Of a stretch of 64,000 nt of DNA, positions 40,433 through 48,316 are shown one piece after another (the stretch's first letter is position 1; every line of letters begins with the position of its first letter). The DNA is from JBJXHN01 sp046233135 (GTDB lineage: Bacteria > Pseudomonadota > Alphaproteobacteria > Rhodospirillales > Rhodospirillaceae): assembly GCA_046233135.1 (NCBI GenBank), contig JBJXHN010000003.1, positions 744,001 to 808,000 of the forward strand, written 5' to 3'. The translations under genes and the position numbers were made by a program. A model generated the notes under the pieces. The model was given only the letters and a program-made list of their open reading frames with translations. It ran no database searches and was not told the origin of the DNA.

Positions 40433-41635
40433 TCACTCCTTGTCCGGGCCGGTGAGCACCCCTGCCCGCCGCAAACCCGCTATTTCGTCCGCCGAGAAGC
40501 CGTTGCGCGCCAGGATCGTCTCCCCCTGCTCGCCCAGGCGCGGCGCCAGCCGGTCGGGGCGGATCTCGCTGCGGGAAAAGCGGGTGGGAACGGCCATTTG
40601 CCGGATCGGGCCTTCACTGGGATGGGTCACGGATTCGAAGAAGCCGGTGGCCACCAGATGCGGGTCTTCCAGCGCTGATTCGAAGGAATGCATCGGCATC
40701 GCCGGGACATCGGCCTCGTCGAACAGCCGCAGCCACTCCTCGGTGGTCCTGGTCAGCAGGATCTCGCCGAGTTCCGCATAGACCGCATCGATATGCGCCA
40801 TCCGTGCCGAGAAAGTGGCGAACCGGGGATCGGCAGCCGGCATTTCCGGACACCCCAGAGCGCGGAAGAACCGCTGCCAGTGGCCGTCCGTGTAGATCAG
40901 GGCGCAAATGTAGCCGTCCCGGGTCTGGTAGGGCCGCCGGTCCGGCGACAGATGCCGGCCGTAGCCCCCCGCATCCAGCGGCGGGTCATAGGTCAGCCCG
41001 CCCAGATGATCACCCAGGATCATCGACAGGATGGTCTCGTACATCGGGATTTCGATCTTCTGTCCCAGGCCCGACCGCTCCCGCTCCACCACCGCCGCCA
41101 GGATGGCATTGACCGCCGCCAGCCCGACGATCCGGTCGGCTACGGCCGCCGGCACATAGGACGGCCGCTGACCGGCCCGCACGAAGCAATGGGGGATGCA
41201 GGCTCCGCCCTGGATCAGGTCGTCATAGGCCGGACGTGCCGCATAGGGACCGCGCTGGTCGAAGCCCACCAGGGCCGCATAGATCAGCCGGGAATTGGCC
41301 TCGGCCAGGGTTTCCGGCGACAGGTTCAGCCGCGCCATCGCCCGCGGCCGCACGTTGGTCACCAGCACGTCGGCCTCTGCCACCAGACGCAACAGCGCAG
41401 CACGCCCCTCCGGCGCTTTCAGGTCCAGCGCGATGCTTTCCTTGGAGCGGTTGGTGTTCAGAAAAAGTGCCCCCATGCCCTCGTTCCGGGCCGGGCCGAT
41501 CTGGCGCACCACATCCCCCGTCGGAGCTTCCACCTTCACCACCTCGGCGCCGAAATCCCCAAGGATCAGCGTGGCGTACGGCCCCATCAGGACGGACGTC
41601 AAATCGAGAATACGCAGGCCCGCAAGCGGTCCCAT
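40433..41635 (-). CDS. Class III (CaiB/BaiF) CoA transferase
   Basis: Family III CoA transferase of 400 residues. It opens MGPLAGLRILDLTSVLMGPY, has GADVVKVE-like text (FGAEVVKVEAPTGD) and FLNTNRSKESIALDLKAPEG, with the catalytic aspartate in the AYDDLIQGGA region. It would transfer CoA from succinyl-CoA or another donor to a dicarboxylate taken up by the TRAP system. It is the first gene of the seven-gene leftward operon; ATG at 41635 follows GGGAGG. Confidence 0.9.
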   Translation of the reverse strand: MGPLAGLRILDLTSVLMGPYATLILGDFGAEVVKVEAPTGDVVRQIGPARNEGMGALFLNTNRSKESIALDLKAPEGRAALLRLVAEADVLVTNVRPRAMARLNLSPETLAEANSRLIYAALVGFDQRGPYAARPAYDDLIQGGACIPHCFVRAGQRPSYVPAAVADRIVGLAAVNAILAAVVERERSGLGQKIEIPMYETILSMILGDHLGGLTYDPPLDAGGYGRHLSPDRRPYQTRDGYICALIYTDGHWQRFFRALGCPEMPAADPRFATFSARMAHIDAVYAELGEILLTRTTEEWLRLFDEADVPAMPMHSFESALEDPHLVATGFFESVTHPSEGPIRQMAVPTRFSRSEIRPDRLAPRLGEQGETILARNGFSADEIAGLRRAGVLTGPDKE

Positions 41636-41662
41636 TCGCTACCTCCCAGTTTTTTGTTCTTA

Positions 41663-41705
41663 TATATGGACATTTACATCATAATCATGAACAATGTATA
41701 TGGAC
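41663..41705. promoter_or_regulatory. Direct repeats TATATGGAC in divergent promoter region
   Basis: Two exact copies of TATATGGAC at 41663-41671 and 41697-41705 are 34 bp apart, about three helical turns, in the AT-rich divergent region between the CoA transferase and the iclR gene. They are candidate binding sites for the IclR regulator and lie close to the likely CoA transferase promoter. Confidence 0.4.
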
Positions 41706-41795
41706 GGAACAGCGGTTGTCAACGCACCCCGTCCGTGTTCGGCTGAATACCCCAGCCCACTGATCAAGATCGCAGCTTTGGAGAGGATGTTCGTG

Positions 41796-42548
41796 ATGGC
41801 CGTGAAGCAGATCGAGAACCTGCTCGCCCTTCTTGAGTTTTTCGCCGAGCGCCGGCGTCCGGCCACGCTGGCGGATGTGGTGCGGCATTTCGACTGGCCC
41901 CGGTCCAGCGCCTTCAACATCCTGTCGACTCTGACCGCGGCCGGTTACCTGTACGAACCCCGCGCCCGGGGCGGCTATTACCCCACGCCCCGCTGGGCGC
42001 AGATCGTCACCGCCTTCAGCGGCGCCGAGCCCCTGCTGGAGCCCTTGCGCGCCATCATCACCGGCCTGGCCGAAAGCACGGGGGAAACCGTGTGGGTCTC
42101 CGCCCCCAGCGGACTGTTCGCGGTGTTTCTGGAGGTGATCGAATCCGGAGCACCGATCCGCTATGCCGCCCAGCCGGGCAAGCGGGTGCCGATCCACCTC
42201 ACCGCCTCGGGTCAGGCGCTGCTGTCGCGGATGCCCCCCGGGGATCGGGACGTGATCCTGCGCAAGGTCGGCTTCGACAGCTGCGGCCCCAATGCCCCCC
42301 GTTCGGTGGAAGAGGTGAACCAACAGATCGCCGCCGGTCAGGCCCGGGGCTGGTTCGTCTCCGCCTCGGCCTATTCGCCGGACCTGGGCGGGGTGGCGAT
42401 CCCGGTGGAAATCAACGACCGGGTCTTCGCCATCACCGTGGCCGGGCCGCTGTTCCGCGTGGGCGAGAAGGCCGAAGAGCACGCCCGCGCCATCCGCGAC
42501 GCCATCGTTCGGGAACTGGGACCGGAGTACGCGCCGCAAACCCCTTGA
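41796..42548 (+). CDS. IclR-family transcriptional regulator
   Basis: A 250-residue regulator with an N-terminal winged helix (MAVKQIENLLALLEFFAERR, then LADVVRHFDWPRSSAFNILS) and a C-terminal IclR effector domain (about 75-245) including GKRVPIHLTASGQALLS. ATG at 41796 is chosen because AGAGG is nine bases upstream and the family starts here; upstream ATGs would add 34 residues without domain character. It is divergent from the seven-gene TRAP/CoA operon, its likely target, and is followed by the acyl-CoA synthetase. Confidence 0.9.
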   Translation: MAVKQIENLLALLEFFAERRRPATLADVVRHFDWPRSSAFNILSTLTAAGYLYEPRARGGYYPTPRWAQIVTAFSGAEPLLEPLRAIITGLAESTGETVWVSAPSGLFAVFLEVIESGAPIRYAAQPGKRVPIHLTASGQALLSRMPPGDRDVILRKVGFDSCGPNAPRSVEEVNQQIAAGQARGWFVSASAYSPDLGGVAIPVEINDRVFAITVAGPLFRVGEKAEEHARAIRDAIVRELGPEYAPQTP

Positions 42549-42620
42549 TGCCCTGAAAACGGATCCGCCGGCACCCCTGACACGGGAATGAACCGGGCGG
42601 CAAGACCAGGAGGAAATCGC

Positions 42621-42668
42621 ATGATCGCACAGCCTACCAGCGTCCCCGCGACGGAGGCCGCCCGATGA
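42621..42668 (+). CDS. Possible 15-codon leader peptide
   Basis: ATG at 42621 follows a near-perfect AGGAGGAAATCGC ribosome-binding site and encodes MIAQPTSVPATEAAR. Its stop codon overlaps the start of the acyl-CoA synthetase as ATGA. It could be a translational coupling leader that sets the synthetase level. The small size gives little else to judge by. Confidence 0.4.
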   Translation: MIAQPTSVPATEAAR

Positions 42669-44191
42669 ACCCCGCCGAATGGCTTGCCCGCACGGCGACC
42701 AGAACCCCCGACGCCCCGGCCCTTTTCCTCGGCACCCGCGTCCTGGCCAGCTACGCCGCCTTCGCCCGGCGGGCCGCCTGTATCGGGGCGGCCCTGCGGG
42801 ACCGGGGTATCGGCCCGGGGGACCGGGTGGCGATCTTTCTGCCCAACAGCCCGGACTACCTGCCGATCCTCTACGGCATCTGGTTCGCCGGCGCGGTAGC
42901 CGTCCCTGTCAATGCCAAGCTGCACCCCCGGGAAGCGGCCTGGATCATCACCCACGCCACCGCCCGCCTGGCCTTCCTGAAGGATGCAGCGGCAATCCGG
43001 GCGGCCGGCGACATGCCCGATGGCATCTCGGCCGTCACCCCCGGCACGGCCGGCTTCGCCGCCATGGAGGCCTGCACGCCATTGGACAGCCCGGTCCCGC
43101 TGGCCACGGACGATATCGTCTGGCTGTTCTACACCTCCGGCACCACCGGCCGCCCGAAAGGCGCGATGCTCAGCGCCGGCAACCTGATGGCCATGTCCCT
43201 GAGCTATCTAGCGGATGTGGACGCGGTGACGGCGGACGACGCCGCCCTGTATGCCGCGCCGATCTCGCACGGGGCCGGGCTGTACAATTTCATCCACGTG
43301 CTGCGCGGAGCCCGCCACGTTATCCCCGAAAGTGGCGGATTCGATCCGGCCGAAGTCCTGGAACTCGCCCGCACCCTGGGACAGGTCTCGATGTTCGCCG
43401 CCCCGACCATGGTCAAGCGGCTGGTCAAGGCCGCCAGGGAAACGGGCGCGGACGGCACCGGCTTGAAAACCGTCGTCTACGGCGGCGGCCCCATGTATGT
43501 GGCCGATATCCAAGAGGCCCTGGCGGTCTTCGGCCCGAAGTTCGTGCAGATCTACGGCCAGGGCGAAAGCCCGATGACCATCAGCGCCCTGTCCCGCGCC
43601 GACCTGGCCAACACCGGCCATCCGGACTGGGAACGGCGGCTGGCCTCGGTCGGGCAGGCCCATAGCGTGGCCGAGATCCGCATTGTCGATGAAGACGGCT
43701 GCGACCTGCCCCGGGGAGAGATCGGCGAGATCATCGTGCGCGGCGCTCAGGTGATGCAGGGCTACCGGTGCGACGCCCAGGCCAACGCCAAATCCCTGCG
43801 CAACGGCTGGCTGTGGACCGGCGACATGGGCCAGCTGGATGCCAAGGGCTATCTGTTCCTGCACGACCGGGCCAAGGACGTGGTGATTTCCGGCGGCTCC
43901 AACATCTATCCCCGCGAAGTGGAGGAAGTGCTGCTGACCCATCCTGGCATCCAGGAGGTCTCCGTCGTCGGTGCGCCGGATCCGGAGTGGGGAGAAATCG
44001 TCGTGGCCTTCGTAGTGCCAGGCACCGATCCGGCCCCCGGCACGGCGGAGCTGGATTCGGTCTGCACCAGCGCCATCGCCCGCTTCAAGAAACCCAAGCG
44101 CTACATCTTCCTCGACGCCCTGCCGAAGAACAACTACGGCAAGATCCTGAAGACCGAACTGCGCGCCCTCCTGCAGGATCCGGGAAAATAG
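42665..44191 (+). CDS. AMP-dependent acyl-CoA synthetase/ligase
   Basis: ANL-superfamily ligase of 508 residues. The P-loop is LFYTSGTTGRPKGAML, motif A5 contains IYGQGESPMTIS, and the hinge and C-terminal parts read GWLWTGDMG, DVVISGGSNIYPREVEEVL and PKNNYGKILKTEL with the catalytic lysine. It activates a carboxylic acid by ATP to an acyl-CoA via acyl-AMP. GGAGG precedes ATG at 42665, which overlaps the stop of a tiny leader frame. It follows iclR on the same strand and may be part of the same regulon as the divergent operon. Confidence 0.92.
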   Translation: MNPAEWLARTATRTPDAPALFLGTRVLASYAAFARRAACIGAALRDRGIGPGDRVAIFLPNSPDYLPILYGIWFAGAVAVPVNAKLHPREAAWIITHATARLAFLKDAAAIRAAGDMPDGISAVTPGTAGFAAMEACTPLDSPVPLATDDIVWLFYTSGTTGRPKGAMLSAGNLMAMSLSYLADVDAVTADDAALYAAPISHGAGLYNFIHVLRGARHVIPESGGFDPAEVLELARTLGQVSMFAAPTMVKRLVKAARETGADGTGLKTVVYGGGPMYVADIQEALAVFGPKFVQIYGQGESPMTISALSRADLANTGHPDWERRLASVGQAHSVAEIRIVDEDGCDLPRGEIGEIIVRGAQVMQGYRCDAQANAKSLRNGWLWTGDMGQLDAKGYLFLHDRAKDVVISGGSNIYPREVEEVLLTHPGIQEVSVVGAPDPEWGEIVVAFVVPGTDPAPGTAELDSVCTSAIARFKKPKRYIFLDALPKNNYGKILKTELRALLQDPGK

Positions 44192-44208
44192 CACCGGGCT
44201 CCCGACAA

Positions 44209-44243
44209 CTCGGGCAGGGAACCGCACAGATCCCCTGCCCGAG
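44209..44243. terminator. Hairpin between convergent genes
   Basis: Perfect 11-bp arms CTCGGGCAGGG and CCCTGCCCGAG around a 13-base loop lie between the synthetase stop and the end of the kinase gene. AGAGGAAAAAAGG follows on the plus strand, so neither direction has a normal U-tract, but the placement fits a shared 3' end. Confidence 0.5.
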
Positions 44244-44261
44244 AGAGGAAAAAAGGGATGT

Positions 44262-45197
44262 TCAGGCCTCCAGCCCGGCGAGGAAACCGGCGAACGCCTC
44301 CGCCGTCGCATAGGACTTCTGGGTGCCCGGCCGGGTGATGCTGTCGGCGGCATAGCGCACGGCCTTTTCCAGCGCCGCTGCCATATCGCCGGCATCCACA
44401 TAGAAGCGGGAGAAGGCACCGATGAAAGCGTCCCCCGCCCCGGTGGTATCCACCGGGGTGACCGGCACGGCCCCGATCCGCCGGGTTTCGGCACCGGCGC
44501 TGACCAGCATCGCCCCCCGTCCGCCCAGGGTGACGATCACCGTGCGGATGCCCCGAGCCACCAGCGCCCGGGCCGCCGTTTCCGCATCGGCCTCGTTGTC
44601 CACCGGCAGGCCGGATATGGTCGCCAGCTCTGTTTGGTTGGGCACCAGAAAGGTCAGGCTTTCGATCCGCGCGGCGTCCAGCTCGGCCGGGGCCGGGGCC
44701 GGGTTCAGCAGGGTTTCGATGCCATGGCGGGCGCCCAGGGCCACCGTGTGGTAGATGGTCTCCAGCGGCACTTCCAGCTGCATGACGATCAGGGTGCAGT
44801 CCTTCAGTGCCTCTTCCGCCTTGTCCACATCGGCCGGAGTCAGCAGGGCGTTGGCACCCTTGATGATCAGGATGCTGTTTTCGCCCGACGGTTCGACGAA
44901 GATCGGCGCCACGCCGCTGGAGGTTCCGGGCACCCGTTCGACAAAGCGGGTATCGATGCCCGAGGCCTCGAAGTTGCGGATGGTGTTGTCGGCGAAAATG
45001 TCATCGCCCACCTTGGTCACCATCATGACGTCGGCCCCCAGGCGGGCGGCAGCGATGGCCTGATTGGCGCCCTTGCCGCCGCATCCCATTTCAAAACGCG
45101 GCGCCTCGATGGTTTCCCCCGGGGCGGGCATGCGGTCGGTGTAGGTGATCAGGTCGACCATATTGCTGCCGACCACCGCGATTTTCTTACCGGACAT
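44262..45197 (-). CDS. PfkB-family sugar kinase, probable deoxyribokinase
   Basis: Ribokinase-type kinase of 311 residues. It starts KKIAVVGSNMVDLITYTDRM, has the PfkB first signature GGKGANQAIAAARLGADV and the catalytic DTTGAGDAFIGAF near 247-259 with the Asp base. It phosphorylates ribose-like sugars at C5. In this operon, with deoC, a DeoR gene and a sugar ABC importer, deoxyribokinase (DeoK) activity is the best fit, making deoxyribose-5-phosphate for DeoC. AAGGGAGGG precedes ATG at 45197. It is the last gene of the operon. Confidence 0.88.
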   Translation of the reverse strand: MSGKKIAVVGSNMVDLITYTDRMPAPGETIEAPRFEMGCGGKGANQAIAAARLGADVMMVTKVGDDIFADNTIRNFEASGIDTRFVERVPGTSSGVAPIFVEPSGENSILIIKGANALLTPADVDKAEEALKDCTLIVMQLEVPLETIYHTVALGARHGIETLLNPAPAPAELDAARIESLTFLVPNQTELATISGLPVDNEADAETAARALVARGIRTVIVTLGGRGAMLVSAGAETRRIGAVPVTPVDTTGAGDAFIGAFSRFYVDAGDMAAALEKAVRYAADSITRPGTQKSYATAEAFAGFLAGLEA

Positions 45198-45213
45198 GAC
45201 ACCCTCCCTTTGT

Positions 45214-46302
45214 TTATTTCATCGCACCGATGGCACTTTCCGCCGCCGCCGCTTCGGCCGCGGTCAGGTAGCCCAGCCGCACCGAGAAGGCCCGCGTTTC
45301 GCCCCCCGGCAAGATCTGCACATGCCCCTTCGCCCGCTCCGCCGTTTTCCCTTCCGGTTCGCAGGTGGCGGGCAGGCAGAAGGCGCAGACCTGCTGATCG
45401 CTGTTCACCAGCACCCAGCGCACGGTCTTGGGCAGGCTGGCGGGGTCGTAGGCGATATGGAAGGCATCGCCTTCCGGCCGCTTGTACATCTGCGCCGTCC
45501 GCCCGTCCGGACCAACGCCACCGCCCCGGATATAGAAGACCTGCTCCGGGTCGTAGCGGTCCGGCTCGCCGGTGGTTTCCATCACCGACGGATCCTCGGC
45601 CAGGGCGGCCAGCAGGGCATCGTAGGCCGGGCTGCGCGGCACATGGGCCGGTACCTTGGTGCGCACCACCGTGGTTTCCGGTGTATAGGGCGCGGGCTGG
45701 ACGATGCGCCCGCCGTCGACGAAGGCGAAGTTCACATGGCACATGTACATCAGGTCCATGGCCGCACCCGACAGGTTCTCCACCGCCATGCCGATATCGA
45801 ACAGGGTGCTGTCCGGCCGCAGCACCACCCGGGGCCGGGCCACATAGTGGGACCCGAAGCCCATGACGTACTCCCGCGTGCCGACCACGGCCACATAGGG
45901 ACCCTCGGCGTCCTCGCCCACCTCCAGGCCGGCGGTATCCATCGGCGCGCAGGGCATTTCCCCGTGCAGGGGGTGGGTGTCCTCCGGTCCCGGGCAGCCA
46001 TTGGCCAGCAGGCCCGAGTGAAAGGCAAAACAGCCGTAGGTGCCGACGATCTCTGCCGCCGGGCGGGGCATGTCGAACATGTTGGCCATGGTCAGGTCGA
46101 CCCCGTCGAACACCGCGTCCCAGATCATCTGCCCGTAGAAAGGCAGCACCACCAGATGGCCCCGGCTGTTGGACAGGCGCAGGGCCTCGATCCCGCTGTC
46201 GTAGCGGAACAGGCGGACGGACAGGCCATGGGCTTCGAGGAAAAGGCGCTCGGCCTCTACGAAGAAGGAGCGACGCAGCTGAACGACCGTGGACGCGGAC
46301 AT
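45214..46302 (-). CDS. DUF4432 aldose-1-epimerase-like protein
   Basis: A 362-residue protein of the DUF4432 family, which has the galactose-mutarotase beta-sandwich fold. Typical text is GIEALRLSNSRGHLVVLPF, FGSHYVARPRVVLRP and NLSGAAMDLMYMCHVNFAF. Such proteins accompany deoxyribose and other sugar operons (DeoX/mutarotase-like) and probably interconvert sugar anomers. ATG at 46302 has GGGAGGG six bases upstream. It sits between the ABC permease genes and the kinase. Confidence 0.85.
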   Translation of the reverse strand: MSASTVVQLRRSFFVEAERLFLEAHGLSVRLFRYDSGIEALRLSNSRGHLVVLPFYGQMIWDAVFDGVDLTMANMFDMPRPAAEIVGTYGCFAFHSGLLANGCPGPEDTHPLHGEMPCAPMDTAGLEVGEDAEGPYVAVVGTREYVMGFGSHYVARPRVVLRPDSTLFDIGMAVENLSGAAMDLMYMCHVNFAFVDGGRIVQPAPYTPETTVVRTKVPAHVPRSPAYDALLAALAEDPSVMETTGEPDRYDPEQVFYIRGGGVGPDGRTAQMYKRPEGDAFHIAYDPASLPKTVRWVLVNSDQQVCAFCLPATCEPEGKTAERAKGHVQILPGGETRAFSVRLGYLTAAEAAAAESAIGAMK

Positions 46303-46322
46303 GGTTCCCTCCCCCACACCCC

Positions 46323-47315
46323 TTACCGGGCGCGGTTTTTATAGGCATTGATGGCGATCACGAGCAGCAGGAACACACCCCAGATGAAGTCGATGAGGTG
46401 GTTGGAGAACCGCAGGATCTGGAAGCCGCTGGACAGCAGCATCAGGGCGACCACGGCGATCGACACCCCCAGCACCGTCCCCCGCCCGCCGGCCGGATTG
46501 GTGCCGCCGAGCACGGCGATCAGCACCGCCTGCAACAGGTACGAGGTGCCATAGTCGGACTTGGCCGCATTGGTCCGCCCCGACAGCATGATCCCGGCGA
46601 TGGAGGCCAGCACGCCCGTCATCATGTAGCTGTAGAAGACCATGCGGTCGCGCTTCAGCCCGGCGAACAAGGCCGCCTTCGGGTTGGTGCCCACCAGCAT
46701 CAGATTCACCCCCAGCGGCGTGCGGCCCAGGATGAAGGCCACGGCGATGGCGATCAGCACGAACAGCACGAACGGCGTGGCCAGCCCCAGCAGCTTGCCG
46801 TTGCCGACCCAGGCCCACATGTCCGGGAAGCCGACGATGGCCGGGCCGCCGGTCAGCACGATGGCCAGCCCGGTGAACACCTGCCCGGTGCCCAGCGTGG
46901 CGAGAATCGGCGTGATCTTCACCCGGGTGATCAGGAACCCGTTCAGCGCCCCGGCCACCAGCCCCGTCCCCAGGGCCACCACACCCCCCAGCAGCACCAC
47001 CACCAGGCCGGTATCGGCGACGCCGGTGCTGTCGGCCAGCTTCTTGAACAGGATGCCCGCCAGGATTCCCGACAGGTTGGCGATGCCCACAACCGACAGG
47101 TCGATCCCGCCGGTCAGCATGGCGATCATCATGGCAATCGACAGCAGGCCCAGTTCCGGGAAGATGTAGGTGATGGATTCGAAGTTGTAGTAGCGCAGGA
47201 ACTTGTCCGGGCTCAGCACGGTCATGATGACGAAGATCAGCACCGTCATCACCAGCAGCTGCACGATGTTGTTGTCCCGGTTGAGGACGGCGCGGAAGTC
47301 CAGCTTGTTGATCAT
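46323..47315 (-). CDS. Sugar ABC transporter permease (RbsC type)
   Basis: Inner-membrane permease of a ribose-type ABC importer, 330 residues with about nine to ten helices. Typical sequence is AMMIAMLTGGIDLSVVGIAN and the RbsC loop LMLVGTNPKAALFAGLK. GAGGAG lies eight bases before ATG at 47315. It is one of two homologous permeases in this operon, which probably form a heterodimer, as in LsrCD. The gene is 11 bases downstream of the first permease gene. Confidence 0.92.
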   Translation of the reverse strand: MINKLDFRAVLNRDNNIVQLLVMTVLIFVIMTVLSPDKFLRYYNFESITYIFPELGLLSIAMMIAMLTGGIDLSVVGIANLSGILAGILFKKLADSTGVADTGLVVVLLGGVVALGTGLVAGALNGFLITRVKITPILATLGTGQVFTGLAIVLTGGPAIVGFPDMWAWVGNGKLLGLATPFVLFVLIAIAVAFILGRTPLGVNLMLVGTNPKAALFAGLKRDRMVFYSYMMTGVLASIAGIMLSGRTNAAKSDYGTSYLLQAVLIAVLGGTNPAGGRGTVLGVSIAVVALMLLSSGFQILRFSNHLIDFIWGVFLLLVIAINAYKNRAR

Positions 47316-47326
47316 GTCCGGTCTCC

Positions 47327-48304
47327 TCAAACCTTGCGCTTCTGGTCACGCCAGGCGGTGACGGCGGTGGCGATGACGATGATCACGCCCACGACGACCC
47401 GCTGCCAGGTGGTGTCGATCTTCATGATGATCAGGCTGTTCTTGACCATCACCAGCATGAACACGCCCAGCATGGTTCCCAGCACCGTGCCCCGGCCGCC
47501 AAAGATCGACGCGCCCCCCAGCACCACGGCGGCGATCACGTCCAGTTCCAGCCCCACGAAGTCGCGCGGGTTGGCCAGCCAGATCATGCCGCTATGCAGC
47601 AGCCCGGCGAACCCGGCCAGGGCGCCGGCGAAGCAGTAGATGAAGAAGATGATCTTGCGCAGATCGAAGCCCGCCCGGCTGGCGGCTTCGGAATCGCCGC
47701 CGATGGCATAGATGCCCCGGCCGATCATGGTGTAGCGCAGGATCACATGCACCAGCACCGCCAGCCCCACATAGACCAGCACCATCGCCGTCAGGCCATA
47801 GGTGGTGCCGTCGGCCTTGGTCAGGGACACCACTTCGGTCTTGGCGAAATCGATCAGAACGTCGGGCATCTTGTTGATGTTGATCATGCTGGTGCCGACG
47901 ACCCCCAGCAGGAAGCCGCGCACCATGCTGCCCGTGCCCAGGGTCACGATCAGCGGAATCATGCGGAACTTGTAGACGAAAAAGGCGTTCAGGCAGCCGA
48001 ACAGCGCCCCCATGGTCGCCGCCGTCAGGAACGGCAGCGCCACCCCGTCATACCCCGTCCACAGCATCCCCTTGACCGTCAGGTACATCGCCGCGACGGC
48101 GAAGGCGGGGAAGGACACGTCGATTCCGCCGGAAATCATGATCATCAGCACGCCCAGCGCCATGATCCCGATAATCACGTTGCTTCTGAGCAGGCTGAAC
48201 AGGTTGTCCGGCTGCCAGAACGCCGGATTGACCAGCCCGATCCCGATCATGGCGAGCAGGAGAATACCCGCGATGACCACCTCCGATCTCCGAAGCCAGT
48301 TCAT
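47327..48304 (-). CDS. Sugar ABC transporter permease (RbsC type)
   Basis: Inner-membrane permease, 325 residues, with about nine helices, including IMALGVLMIMISGGIDVSFP and the loop GRGIYAIGGDSEAASRAGF. It pairs with the downstream permease. Start 48304 (MNWLRRSEVV) is preferred over an ATG two codons earlier because the GGGGGG ribosome site is then at normal distance. The gene follows the ATPase by 12 bases. Confidence 0.92.
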   Translation of the reverse strand: MNWLRRSEVVIAGILLLAMIGIGLVNPAFWQPDNLFSLLRSNVIIGIMALGVLMIMISGGIDVSFPAFAVAAMYLTVKGMLWTGYDGVALPFLTAATMGALFGCLNAFFVYKFRMIPLIVTLGTGSMVRGFLLGVVGTSMININKMPDVLIDFAKTEVVSLTKADGTTYGLTAMVLVYVGLAVLVHVILRYTMIGRGIYAIGGDSEAASRAGFDLRKIIFFIYCFAGALAGFAGLLHSGMIWLANPRDFVGLELDVIAAVVLGGASIFGGRGTVLGTMLGVFMLVMVKNSLIIMKIDTTWQRVVVGVIIVIATAVTAWRDQKRKV

Positions 48305-48316
48305 GGCCATCCCCCC

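Noticed and set aside
37330..40455. A 1041-codon open frame on the plus strand across the TRAP/CoA operon
   Set aside because: It covers several well-recognised genes on the opposite strand (DctQ, CitE, MaoC, acyl-CoA dehydrogenase) and has the His/Arg/Gln-rich composition of a GC-driven shadow frame.
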